A DNA stretch of 37,106 nucleotides from positions 3,528-40,633 of the forward strand of contig LT649308.1 in NCBI GenBank assembly GCA_900128395.1, written 5' to 3'. The position numbers were made by a program, and so were the translations under genes. A model generated the notes under the pieces. The model worked only from the letters and a program-made list of their open reading frames with translations, was not told where the DNA came from and made no database searches. This document shows positions 19,238-28,203 of the stretch, in pieces; the stretch's first letter is position 1, and every line of letters begins with the position of its first letter. This stretch comes from Stramenopiles sp. TOSAG23-2 (taxonomy: Eukaryota; Sar).

Positions 19238-20016
19238 CTTGTATATTTTTTATTGTTGTTGTAAAATATTATATTATTAGCTAGTACATATATTATATTT
19301 TCTGTTTTCACATGTTTTCGATGTATTCCTTTTTTATATTTTCTATATTGAATGTAGTATTTTCAAACAATTCAACACCACAAAATGATTGATTATAATA
19401 TGATGAGGAGCACAGGAGCACATGACCGGGGATGATGAAAAGGAAAAAAAAAAAAAATTAAAAAATAACGACAAGCAACACAACGACAACGACGAGACGA
19501 TGGCACGATGGAAATATACAGTAGTAGAAAGTTAAACATTATAATTTATATTGTACCAAATATGTAATTCATTGCAATATATTATCCTTAAAACCCGTAT
19601 TGATAAAACGTATTAAATAAGGTGCTGAAATTAGTACACGTTTTCCAATCTGGCAATCTGGCAATCTGGCAATCTGGCAATCTGGCAATCTGGCAATCCA
19701 GCAATCTGGCAATCTGGCAATCTGGCAATCCAGCAATCCAGCAGCTTCTTCTTCTTATACAATGTGCACATATCAATACCGTTACTAGTATCACGTATAC
19801 CAAATAGAGAGTGTTAAATTATATATAACCTGTTGTATTAGAGAGATATTGAACAACAACATATATAATAACCATTTAAAAACAAGACAAATTGGATGAT
19901 AGCAATTCCCCCAACCAATTGCAACGACTATACTTAAATATCAATTATAACAATACCATAAATAAAACATATATATATACATAGAAACAACAACAATAAT
20001 ATTAATAATAATAATA
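19238..20016. promoter_or_regulatory. Divergent region between PX and LRR genes, with octamer minisatellite
   Basis: The 779-bp gap between two start codons should carry both promoters. It contains an A-run at 19446-19456, the 8-bp minisatellite at 19646-19741 and a CAA/TAA-rich leader before the LRR start. Open frames at 19588-19803 and 19622-19807 are simply translated repeat and are not genes. Confidence 0.5.
19646..19741. repeat. Octamer minisatellite, 12 units
   Basis: There are twelve consecutive 8-base units. Nine are CAATCTGG; units 7, 11 and 12 are CAATCCAG. The change of TGG to CAG is identical in the three variants, which suggests the array grew by copying blocks that included the variant. 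An 8-base period is not a multiple of three, so the array is not coding. It lies about 275 bases upstream of the LRR gene and 410 bases from the PX start. Confidence 0.95.
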
Positions 20017-23000
20017 ATGAGACTGTTACGTCCAGATCTATTGCATGAAGTGGCCAAAAATCCATTACATACGTTAGAGGTAATTGATTTAAGACGATAT
20101 GGAGTTATTAAATTAGGTGGATTTGAGGAATGCCCGAACCTACATACTATTTTGTTGAGTGAAAATTCCATCGTTAGTTTAGAGGGAATTGAAGATGCTA
20201 GTGCAGTTTGGAACCTTGATTTATCCAAAAATGCTATTGTAAATGTAGAAAGTTTAGGTAAAATTCCAGCTTTAGGTTGGTTAAATTTATCAAACAATAA
20301 TTTAACTTATGAACAAGTCTCAAAATTAATTAATACGTCTGTTATTGATCTAACGTTAGAAAATAACGATCCATTATCCGATGGATATAGTCCATCTGAA
20401 TATAGGAGAAATTTAGTATATTTATTACCAAAAGCATGGTGTATAGATCATTGTTTTATCACAAGTGAAGAACGTAAAAAAGCAATAGACTATTTTGAAG
20501 AAGGCGATGGAAAAGGTAGTGATATTGCTGAAATAGCAAGCAAATCCTTTAATAATGGGAATTCATGCGTACAACTTGGGTCAGGGATGTTTCATCTTGG
20601 TTCTGTATCATCGAAAACAACATTTAATAATAACAATAATAATAATAGTGATGATGTCGACAATAATCCGAAATCTCCTGGTAAAAATGTAACATTAAAT
20701 GGTGACAATAGCAATAATGAAAATGATATGTCAAATAGTACATTGAAGGTATCTGCTACTTCTAAATTTTTGAAACTATTAGCTATCGAACCTCATCATC
20801 CGACCATAGTGCAAACTTTCAGGTTGAAACATTTGAAACGATTGCATAATGTAGAATCAAAGAGATTAAGGCATTATTTTTCAAGAGCTGTACCACGACC
20901 TGGCGTACAAACATTAAAATTTGGAAACATTGCATCTTATATGTTTAAAAATTTAATGAAACGTCAACTATTAGATTTAACCGTCATGTTAACAGTGTCT
21001 ATTTTTTACAAGATCCCAAATGATATTTTCTTAGACTCATTAACGATGTTATTAAAAGCAGATGTGGATATGAACATTATTGAATCTGTTGCGTCATTAT
21101 ATAGGTATGGAAAAACAATCCTTTCGATTGAAACGAAAAATATTTTAAAGTCATATATCGATAAAAAAAATCCAATGTACATATTAAATTTTATTGAAAA
21201 AGAACTTTACAATGCAATTCCAGAATTTGCTGCTACATTGAATACGCAACGCCATGCGAGCATAGAAGATGACGAAGATGAACGAATAGGACAAGAACAT
21301 TTAGCAAGACATGCAGTAATTTTATTTTCACGATCTCCTGCATTTCCACCATTAGTGAGAGGTAGAGATAAGAAAATTCCTGCTCATGAACGCCATTTAT
21401 ATGAAGTTTTGTTTCCATTATTAAAGTTAGCTGGGATGACAAATGAGGATCTTGAAACACATGTAGATGAAAATCAATGGATACGAAGGAAAGATAATCC
21501 ATCTAGACGGTATAGCAGGCCATGGGAAGGTGGTGATGTAGTTGTATCTTCGGATGCTGGTCCATTGGAAAATGTACCGAGAGATGATGGGGATGAAATG
21601 GTGGAAAATGAAATAGCTGGTAACGAGGGTGATTATCACAATAATAATAATGTAAATTATGAATCTGAGGAAGACGATTTATCATATTTGCCTAGAAATT
21701 TTGGTGTTGGTGGAGTATCGCCACGATCTCAACAATATACCCAACCATTAACACGTGGCACTGATGCGTTTGCAAATGCATTTGACGATGATACAAATTA
21801 TAACGCACAACCATCTACCGCTATGTATTACCAAGGCATCCGCGTACCGCGTATCCATGAACGCGTGGAAATTGCAACCCGTTTATTGGGTAGGATTTAT
21901 CCACGGATCATTGAAGTGTTAGACTCTGGAAGTATTATAAAGCTCGAGCCATTTCCAGGCGCAACAAGAGACACACAATGGCTGATGCATCGTGATATCT
22001 TTTGGAATCCAAAAGGGTATTGGCGCCATGGATCTGGGGTTGCACATGTAGAAGCGGAGAACAGCAGTAGACGTTTAGGAAAAGCAACGCGTTTACATCG
22101 TGTAAATAAAGGATTAACAAAAAGTGGAATTAGTTCAAATGCTGGGGTAGCAAATAGGGCATTGCCTGCAGGGTTGGCAAGGATGTTTTTAGAGAACAAA
22201 ACAGTTCCAGACCATGTTCCGAAACCATTGAAATTATTTGCAAATAATCAAACGTGGGATCCTAATTTTGTAGTTGCACCGCCAAGTTTGGTTACTGCAC
22301 AAAACATGTATGCTGAAGCAATTGGGGAAGGTGGGGCTTGGGATCCTATAAAAACGATACCATACATTGTGAAAGATTCGACGGATGCGGCTAATAAAGG
22401 CTATGTCGATAAAGCGACAGATTTAAGACCACAACGATCGTCTGTATTTGAAAATTTAGAGAAACAATTACGTCGTGATGAAGATCTCAAAATGGAGACA
22501 TTAAATGTCTTAATAGAGGAGGATGAACTTGTATTAAATAATGGAGTTCCTGTGGAAGAGAAAAAACAGACGGAAGAGGAAGAAACTAAAAATGATGGTG
22601 CATCATTTTTTATGACTGGTGTACCACAGCAAAATGAAGAGGAGGAAAAGGAGAAAGAACAACTTCCAGTATCACGGCCATTAACAAGTGAAATAGAGGA
22701 AGACTTGATGGAGCAGCAACGAAAAAATAGATTAATTGCTAGATCTGCATCACCACCTCGATCAGCACCGCAACAGGAAGGTTCACGATCTAATATTTCA
22801 CAGACTACCGCTAGTAATCACAGTAACAACGCTGATCGTAATAATCGTAAAAAGAAAAGCAAACCGAAAGGTACACATTCATGGTATGCAGTTCCAAACA
22901 AAACAAGTATAATGGTAGAACAACGTGTTGTACCATCTAGTGCTCATGGACCTTTTTTTCGCCCCAAAACTGATCCTTCCAAGTCATCGAGTGTTAAATT

Positions 23001-23607
23001 TTTAACTGAGCGTGAAAAAGAGATGGTACGAATAGAAAAAAGACTTTCAGATAAACGATGGGCGACGACGAAATTTGCTGATCGTAGCTTAAGTAATCGT
23101 GTACGGCCGTATGAAGCTTATCATGAACAACCACCAATAAAATTTCAACCGGTTGAAAATACTATGCCTAAACCATTATTACCACAACCTGGATTAAGTG
23201 CCGGTTTAAGAGCAAAAATGTCACATCGAAAAAAAAATATTTACAAACAGTTCGATAATCCAAGGCATATTTTTACACCAAATACTCAAGGATCAATGGC
23301 ATCATTATTATTCAAAAAGAATAACAAAAAGATGATGTTTAGCAGAGGTACCAATAATACCGTTAGTCGTGGGTCATCTATGGGTTTAGGAAGTGCACAA
23401 AGTGATGAATTTTTCTTTAACAATACCATGCCAAGAAGACGTCAGGTGATGTCAACACCAACACTTAGTGAATTGGCCCCAGCGCCACAAACAGATAAAA
23501 AAATTGTTAAAAAAAGTAAATCAATGAAAAAAAGAAAGAATAAAAAAATGTCAAGATTAGCAAGACGTCAAATGGAAAGAAAATCGCAATCAACAAGTGA
23601 ATTGTGA
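20017..23607 (+). CDS. Large leucine-rich-repeat protein of unknown function (1196 aa)
   Basis: Residues about 18-115 hold four to five SDS22/U2A'-type leucine-rich repeats (LEVIDLRRYGVIKL, NLHTILLSENSI, VWNLDLSKNAI, LGWLNLSNNNL). An LRR cap follows (YRRNLVYLLPKAWCIDH, then EERKKA) near 128-155. A helical region spans about 250-480. Acidic and Asn-rich linkers lead to a second ordered block at about 608-690 with aromatic-rich IKLEPFPGATRDTQWLMHRD. The C-terminal 250 residues are basic. SDS22-type LRRs are protein-interaction modules, common in phosphatase regulators and in ciliary or centrosomal proteins. Nothing here decides between these, and I do not recognise the middle block. The ATG at 20017 follows a CAA/TAA-rich leader. 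Confidence 0.8.
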   Translation: MRLLRPDLLHEVAKNPLHTLEVIDLRRYGVIKLGGFEECPNLHTILLSENSIVSLEGIEDASAVWNLDLSKNAIVNVESLGKIPALGWLNLSNNNLTYEQVSKLINTSVIDLTLENNDPLSDGYSPSEYRRNLVYLLPKAWCIDHCFITSEERKKAIDYFEEGDGKGSDIAEIASKSFNNGNSCVQLGSGMFHLGSVSSKTTFNNNNNNNSDDVDNNPKSPGKNVTLNGDNSNNENDMSNSTLKVSATSKFLKLLAIEPHHPTIVQTFRLKHLKRLHNVESKRLRHYFSRAVPRPGVQTLKFGNIASYMFKNLMKRQLLDLTVMLTVSIFYKIPNDIFLDSLTMLLKADVDMNIIESVASLYRYGKTILSIETKNILKSYIDKKNPMYILNFIEKELYNAIPEFAATLNTQRHASIEDDEDERIGQEHLARHAVILFSRSPAFPPLVRGRDKKIPAHERHLYEVLFPLLKLAGMTNEDLETHVDENQWIRRKDNPSRRYSRPWEGGDVVVSSDAGPLENVPRDDGDEMVENEIAGNEGDYHNNNNVNYESEEDDLSYLPRNFGVGGVSPRSQQYTQPLTRGTDAFANAFDDDTNYNAQPSTAMYYQGIRVPRIHERVEIATRLLGRIYPRIIEVLDSGSIIKLEPFPGATRDTQWLMHRDIFWNPKGYWRHGSGVAHVEAENSSRRLGKATRLHRVNKGLTKSGISSNAGVANRALPAGLARMFLENKTVPDHVPKPLKLFANNQTWDPNFVVAPPSLVTAQNMYAEAIGEGGAWDPIKTIPYIVKDSTDAANKGYVDKATDLRPQRSSVFENLEKQLRRDEDLKMETLNVLIEEDELVLNNGVPVEEKKQTEEEETKNDGASFFMTGVPQQNEEEEKEKEQLPVSRPLTSEIEEDLMEQQRKNRLIARSASPPRSAPQQEGSRSNISQTTASNHSNNADRNNRKKKSKPKGTHSWYAVPNKTSIMVEQRVVPSSAHGPFFRPKTDPSKSSSVKFLTEREKEMVRIEKRLSDKRWATTKFADRSLSNRVRPYEAYHEQPPIKFQPVENTMPKPLLPQPGLSAGLRAKMSHRKKNIYKQFDNPRHIFTPNTQGSMASLLFKKNNKKMMFSRGTNNTVSRGSSMGLGSAQSDEFFFNNTMPRRRQVMSTPTLSELAPAPQTDKKIVKKSKSMKKRKNKKMSRLARRQMERKSQSTSEL

Positions 23608-23748
23608 TGGTGTTCGTATTTTTTTTATTACTTCGTAAAAAAAATATTTGAGTGTATTTAAATATATATAAAAAATTCTCTTATTCATAAGTTAAAGATT
23701 TTTGTGTATTTAAATATATAAAATGTTCTCTTACACTCATGTATAATT

Positions 23749-23764
23749 TATACGAGTTCGTATA
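23749..23764 (+). terminator. TATACGA/TCGTATA hairpin after the LRR gene
   Basis: Arms TATACGA (23749-23755) and TCGTATA (23758-23764) are perfect 7-bp inverted repeats around GT, 142 bases past the LRR stop. It belongs to the TACGA...TCGTA set seen after other genes. Two direct TTCGTA copies (about 23613-23637) lie closer to the stop. Confidence 0.4.
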
Positions 23765-24367
23765 TTTATATATAAAAAATTCTCTTATTTATTTTTAAAT
23801 ATAAAAAATTCTCTTATTTAATATGCATAAGTTAAAGATTTTATTTTATCATACTTTAAAATAATATCATATTATATATTATATAATATTTGATAAAATT
23901 ATTTTACAAAAAAAAAGGGAGATATGTTTTTTCTCTCTCTACCACACGCATTCTCTGTCTGCTTTTGCCCTAAGAATGAAAGACACACACCTCTCTCCTG
24001 TTATATATAAATATATTATAAATATTTAATATTCAAAAACATTATCTGAAAAACTACAATTAGTTTACCTATCAAATTAGTTATTCTACAATAATGTAAA
24101 AATAAATAAAAAAGAAATGAAAGATACAATCTTTATCTTCTTTATTTACATTTTGTTTCCACGAATTTTATTATTTACGTGCGTATTATTTTCTTTTTTT
24201 GTTGTTGATTATACTGGATTAATACGTTGTTGAAAGCTAACAACATTTTTCATTTTTATGTACACAAAAACATTATATATCATTATATATATATATATAT
24301 ACATATCATATTTTTTTCTTCTACCTCGCATTTGAAAGCTGTAAAGTAAAGAAAATGCACCCCACAA

Positions 24368-24381
24368 ATTACGTATGTAAT
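24368..24381 (-). terminator. Small hairpin after the SPIRAL1-like gene
   Basis: ATTAC (24368-24372) and GTAAT (24377-24381) pair around GTAT, 19 bases past the stop on the minus strand. The stem is short, so confidence is low. Confidence 0.25.
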
Positions 24382-24399
24382 GTATGTGGAAGGAAAAAA

Positions 24400-25033
24400 T
24401 TACCATAATGGACCAGAACTTTTACCACCTGGTGGTGCATGAACACGTGTTGTTGGTCTGTCTGTAATAAAATTACCACAATTTTGATTACTACCAGTAG
24501 CAAATTTATTGGAAGAAATACCACTGGTAGACCTAACAACAGGTTGGCGAGTATGTTGAGATGCTACCATAGGGTTATTTGCTGATGTTTGTGATTGTGA
24601 TTTAGTTGCAACGGATGTATTATTAACAACTGGAACATTTTGTACATGCGTAGTCACTGGTTGCATTGGTTGTTTAAATTGTTGTCGTTGGTTACGTTGT
24701 GCTTGTCTTTTTGCTACATTTGGGTTGGTATATCCACCACCAAATATTAACGAACCTGCTTGTGACGATGAACCGCCTGGTGGTGCATGTAAGCGTGTGG
24801 ATGATCGCCCTGTCATCACGTTCCCGCAATTTTGGTTGGATCCATTTGCGTATCGATTGGATGATACACCAACTTCTGTATAACTAGATGATCCGCCACC
24901 AAATATTAATGAACCAGCAGTGGAGCTACCACCTGGTGGTGCGTGTAATTTTCGTTGTTGGGCGGTCACTAATAAAATTGCCACAGTTTTGGTTGGCACC
25001 ATTTGCAAATGCATTTGAACTAAATGATGACAT
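24400..25033 (-). CDS. SPIRAL1-like microtubule-associated protein with internal frameshift
   Basis: The product has three copies of a SPIRAL1-type motif. The second and third read SSN(R/K)(Y/F)A, then NQNCGN, then a (T/S)TR(L/V)HAPPGG ending. The first copy begins at an ATG at 25033 (MSSFSSNAFANG, NQNCGNFISDRPTTK) but continues with LHAPPGGSS only after a one-base shift at the A-run at 24949-24952. Unshifted, it would stop within ten codons. The combined protein would be about 210 aa. SPIRAL1/Jupiter-family proteins are small, disordered plus-end or lattice microtubule binders; the N-G-x-F-x-(T/S)-D-R and PPGG motifs are their hallmark. The frame from 25014 used alone would lose the first motif and start with unrelated residues. 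A sequencing error is the simplest explanation. Confidence 0.7.
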
Positions 25034-26004
25034 GTTTTATAATTTTTTTAATAAATTCTTTTGTTGCTCTTTCTTTTTGTTTTCTTTTGGTATAATGGAT
25101 TTTTACAATCAATCTGTTTTGTTGTTAATATATATATATCTATTGTATTACTATTTCCATGGACGACTATTTAGTTTAAATAATATTAGTAGAAACGACA
25201 AGTGTATAATAATCGATATGATAATGATATGTTGTGTTGTTTTTGTGTTTTTTTTTTTATTTTTTACTGATCATTATTTTTCAAAAAAAAAATCATCAAT
25301 TTCAATGCTATTTAGTGTTAATTAAATCTATCAAATTTTTGGATTGATAGCACGATACAGCACAAGTATCACATCAATCATAACGTTCTTCAAATTGTAC
25401 AGGTAAATAACACAACAAGGTGCTATTTATATGCTTTGCTGGTTGCTTTTTGATTTCTTTCCACAGGGCTTTCGCTTTCCGGCTTTCCAGGCTTTCCTTT
25501 CCTGTGTTCCAGTATGGTTCTATAATAATGGTGGTTATGATAGTAGTCGTCTACTATTTAGAACTATGATATGTATAATACATAGACTATGCTGGTATGC
25601 TGGTATGATATAGTTGTTATTATTACTTGTATTTATTGTGCTATTATAATACTTGATTATTTACTCATATGTTAATCTTGTTGTGGCTTGTTGCTTTGTG
25701 CCTTTTCCAAAAATAGTACGTATTAGAATTGATTAAGATAATGTAGTACAGTCTGGCAGTCTATAATACTAAGTCCAGTATACGTTACTTATACTACTAC
25801 AAAAAGTATAATTACACACACACACAAACACAGACACACACAAATACACAATTTACTGTACTGCTATCGATTTTAACCATATATTTGCACATATATAGAA
25901 ATACCAATATTAACTTTTCGTTTACAATTATCAATATAGTAGATTTTAGCAATATACTGTTCCAAACTAGTATTGATTGATTACGTTCAATCACAAAAAA
26001 AAAT
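25034..26004. promoter_or_regulatory. Divergent region between SPIRAL1-like and IQ genes
   Basis: This is 971 bp without a convincing gene. It contains T and A runs (25240-25295), a pyrimidine-rich GGCTTTCC-type repeat near 25471-25500, a nested inverted repeat at 25517-25564, CTGGCAGTCT-like sequence near 25752, and an imperfect CA repeat at 25815-25850. The short frames at 24888-25325 and 25431-25613 look like noncoding translations. Confidence 0.45.
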
Positions 26005-27243
26005 ATGCCAAAACAACCAAGTAAAAAACAATTAATAGAACAAGTAGAAAGATTAAGACAAGAAATAGAAAGTAAAAATGACGAAATATCAGAGCTAAAT
26101 AAACAAAATTTTGAATACAAAGAACTATTAAACGAATACAAAGAAGAAGCAGAAAATTTTAAGAAAAGTGCACCAAGTCCAGCAAGAGCAAAAGAAATCA
26201 ATAACCATCTCCAGCAATGGGGTGCAGAACGAATACAAGCATGTTATCGTGGACGTTTAGCGAGGAGGGAAATGCAAAATAGAGTTGCACAATTAGCTGA
26301 TTATGACGAAAATGACTTCGGATCAAAATATAGTATAGATATGGAGGAATATGAATATTTATTGAAAGGAAACAGTAAAGAAGAAGAAGAGGAAGAAATG
26401 GGCAGAGCAGCGTTAAAAATACAAGCAGTCCACCGTGGACGTAAATCAAGAGCAGAAGTACAAGAAATAAAAGAACAAACCCAAGCGGTAAATAAAATTG
26501 CTGCTATACAGCGTGGGCGTAAATCACGCGCGCAAGTCCAAGAAATAAAAGAACAGACAAAAGCAGCTGTCAAAATACAAGCTATACATCGTGGTCGTAG
26601 ATCTAGATCCGTGTCGCGTACCAGGGATGTAGATAATGATATTAATAATTATGATAATAATAATTATAATGACGATGAGGATTTATCAAGTGAAGAAGAA
26701 ATGGATGAAGAAGAACTATTAGAACAAACAAAAGCAGTGAATAAAATCGCTGCTATACAGCGTGGACGTAAATCAAGAGCAAAAGTACAAGAAATAAAAG
26801 AACAAACCCAAGCGGTAAATAAAATTGCTGCTATACAGCGTGGGCGTAAATCACGCGCGCAAGTCCAAGAAATAAAAGAACAGACAAAAGCAGCTGTCAA
26901 AATACAAGCTATACATCGTGGTCGTAGATCTAGATCCGTGTCGCGTACCAGGGATGTAGATAATGATATTAATAATTATGATAATAATAATTATAATGAC
27001 GATGAGGATTTATCAAGTTTATCATCAGATGAAGAAGACAACGATGATGATGATGTTGATGAAGAAGTAAATAGTGAAGCTCCAAAACGTGTGAAAAGCA
27101 TACCATATAAAATACTATCATCAGAAGAAGTAGAGAAACATAAACATGTAATAACACATCACGTAGGCAAAATAGTAAAACATAATGGAGAAGTTAGTAG
27201 TTCTGATGTTGAAGATTTATCTTCTTCGGATGAAGAAAATTGA
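26005..27243 (+). CDS. Coiled-coil protein with seven IQ-like motifs (412 aa)
   Basis: Residues about 6-55 are a coiled coil (EQVERLRQEIE and following). Then come seven IQ-like motifs of the type IQxxxRGRxxR: one divergent (RIQACYRGRLARR near 75) and six KIQA/KIAA-x-HRGR or QRGR copies between about 138 and 310. IQ motifs bind calmodulin or related EF-hand light chains without needing a catalytic domain. The motifs sit in a 109-codon block present twice (26434-26691 and 26761-27018), identical except for one base. Acidic Asp/Glu/Ser stretches separate the blocks and form the C-terminus. The protein has no motor or kinase domain, so a scaffold role is likely. The ATG at 26005 is preceded by an A-run. 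Confidence 0.85.
   Translation: MPKQPSKKQLIEQVERLRQEIESKNDEISELNKQNFEYKELLNEYKEEAENFKKSAPSPARAKEINNHLQQWGAERIQACYRGRLARREMQNRVAQLADYDENDFGSKYSIDMEEYEYLLKGNSKEEEEEEMGRAALKIQAVHRGRKSRAEVQEIKEQTQAVNKIAAIQRGRKSRAQVQEIKEQTKAAVKIQAIHRGRRSRSVSRTRDVDNDINNYDNNNYNDDEDLSSEEEMDEEELLEQTKAVNKIAAIQRGRKSRAKVQEIKEQTQAVNKIAAIQRGRKSRAQVQEIKEQTKAAVKIQAIHRGRRSRSVSRTRDVDNDINNYDNNNYNDDEDLSSLSSDEEDNDDDDVDEEVNSEAPKRVKSIPYKILSSEEVEKHKHVITHHVGKIVKHNGEVSSSDVEDLSSSDEEN
26434..27018 (+). repeat. 258-bp in-frame tandem duplication within the IQ gene
   Basis: 26434-26691 and 26761-27018 match at 257 of 258 positions; the single difference is g at 26456 against a at 26783 (Glu against Lys). The offset is 327 bases, or 109 codons, so the frame is kept. 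Even synonymous positions are identical, which points to a very recent duplication or continuing gene conversion. Confidence 0.97.
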
Positions 27244-27434
27244 CGAGGAGTAAAAACAAAATTAAAACCTTTTTTTTTATTTCTAAAAAAAATAAAATTA
27301 AAATAAATTTTTATTACGACTGCTGTATTTAATATATATTACGTCTCGTATATTATATAATAATATATGATAAATAAAATATTTTATAGTATAATTGCTG
27401 GATTGGGGTTAAATAATATTCGCGTATTTTTTTG

Positions 27435-27448
27435 TACGAAGTTTCGTA
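27435..27448 (+). terminator. TACGAA/TTCGTA hairpin after the IQ gene
   Basis: TACGAA (27435-27440) and TTCGTA (27443-27448) flank GT. T-runs lie on both sides. It is 192 bases past the IQ stop. A smaller TACG/CGTA stem at 27340-27350 is about 97 bases past the stop. Confidence 0.4.
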
Positions 27449-27552
27449 TTTTTTTTTTAAAATCTCGGCGCCTCGTATTTCTAAAATTATAAAACTTTAG
27501 ATTTTATTAAACATCAATTTAAATATATTATTTAAAAAAAATAATATACATC

Positions 27553-27583
27553 ATACGAATGTACAATATCTTGTACGTCGTAT
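27553..27583 (-). terminator. Two-part hairpin after the TMEM128-like gene
   Basis: ATACG and GTACAA on the left pair with TTGTAC and CGTAT on the right, around the four-base loop TATC and with a small internal loop (AAT against GT). This gives 11 pairs in all. It lies about 95 bases past the minus-strand stop at 27679. Confidence 0.45.
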
Positions 27584-27678
27584 ATATATTTATCTCATAT
27601 ATTTGACAAGAACGCTGTATACACATCACACATATATCAAAATATTCCCTCCTCTCTTGCGTGTTTCTTTTTTTCTTT

Positions 27679-28203
27679 CTAACATAGTCCACCACAACTT
27701 GGTACAAAATGCATAGACATAATAAATGCAAGAAAATTAATACCAAGAATAAAAGGTGTTAATACCCCAAAAACAGGCCATAAACCACACATAAATGCAA
27801 AGCTCATAAGCACACCAAGACCAGTTGCAATAGGTATTGCCCTAGGTGATGAAATATTCCAATCTAATTCTTTGCCAAGAACTTTTGGCGTAAAACAAGG
27901 CAATATATAACTTATATAAATGAAAATAACAATATTAATCCCTAAGCAAACTAAACCAATATTAAACCAGAAACGATTTACACGTTTATCTTCGACTAAT
28001 ATACGGAAAAAATCTGTATAATAACATATTAGAAACGATGCCAATACCCATAAAAACGCTTGTATTTTATTTGAAATGGTTTCTGCAAGCTCTTTACGAC
28101 TTTTATTACGCTTCACCGTCCTTGTGCGTATAGGAACTTGTTCACCATCGTTCTCTTGTTGTTCAGATTGTGCAACACGTGAGTATGCACCGCGTGACTG
28201 CAT
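27679..28203 (-). CDS. TMEM128-like four-helix membrane protein (174 aa)
   Basis: The start is taken at the ATG at 28203; the frame is open further upstream, but only through (TATATG)n repeat translation. A 45-residue hydrophilic N-terminus is followed by four hydrophobic segments. Segment 1 is FLWVLASFLICYYTDFF, segment 2 is near FNIGLVCLGINIVIFIYISYI, segment 3 follows SPRAIPIAT, and segment 4 includes GVLTPFILGINFLAFIMS. The pattern W-(V/I)-LAS...YY-x-DFF, then P-x-(A/L)-IPI-(A/T)T, then LW-x-V-(F/W)-x(2)-(L/F)TP matches recalled features of animal TMEM128. That family is of poorly known function and is thought to reside in endomembranes. The closing residues are Cys-rich. It converges with the IQ gene. 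Confidence 0.7.
   Translation of the reverse strand: MQSRGAYSRVAQSEQQENDGEQVPIRTRTVKRNKSRKELAETISNKIQAFLWVLASFLICYYTDFFRILVEDKRVNRFWFNIGLVCLGINIVIFIYISYILPCFTPKVLGKELDWNISSPRAIPIATGLGVLMSFAFMCGLWPVFGVLTPFILGINFLAFIMSMHFVPSCGGLC

Larger units (their letters stand above)
23608..24399. other. Convergent intergenic region with AT-rich direct repeats
   Basis: After the LRR stop come several imperfect copies of an AT-rich motif containing AAAATTCTCTTAT (about 23669, 23777 and 23807) and of GTGTATTTAAATATAT (about 23652 and 23703). A related motif with CTCTCTTATTTTATAAA is repeated at 35216-35466. A hairpin sits at 23749-23764. Pyrimidine-rich stretches lie at 23930-24000. There is no gene; the frame at 24209-24406 is noncoding in character. 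Confidence 0.5.
27244..27678. other. Convergent intergenic region between IQ and TMEM128-like genes
   Basis: The region is gene-free and AT-rich with T/A homopolymers. It contains TACG-TCT-CGTA near 27340-27350, a 14-base AT palindrome near 27376, a TACGAA/TTCGTA hairpin at 27435-27448 flanked by T-runs, a GGCGCC site near 27468, and a longer hairpin at 27553-27583. Confidence 0.5.

Noticed and set aside
19588-19807. Repetitive peptides rich in Leu, Pro, Asp, Cys or Ser, Gly, Asn, Leu on both strands
   Set aside because: They are translations of the 8-base minisatellite; the unit length is not a multiple of three.
24960-25020. Mini-intron in the SPIRAL1-like gene (GT...AG of 16 bases) as the cause of the frame break
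   Set aside because: It would remove CGNFI residues that are conserved in the other two repeats, so an indel or frameshift at the A-run fits better.
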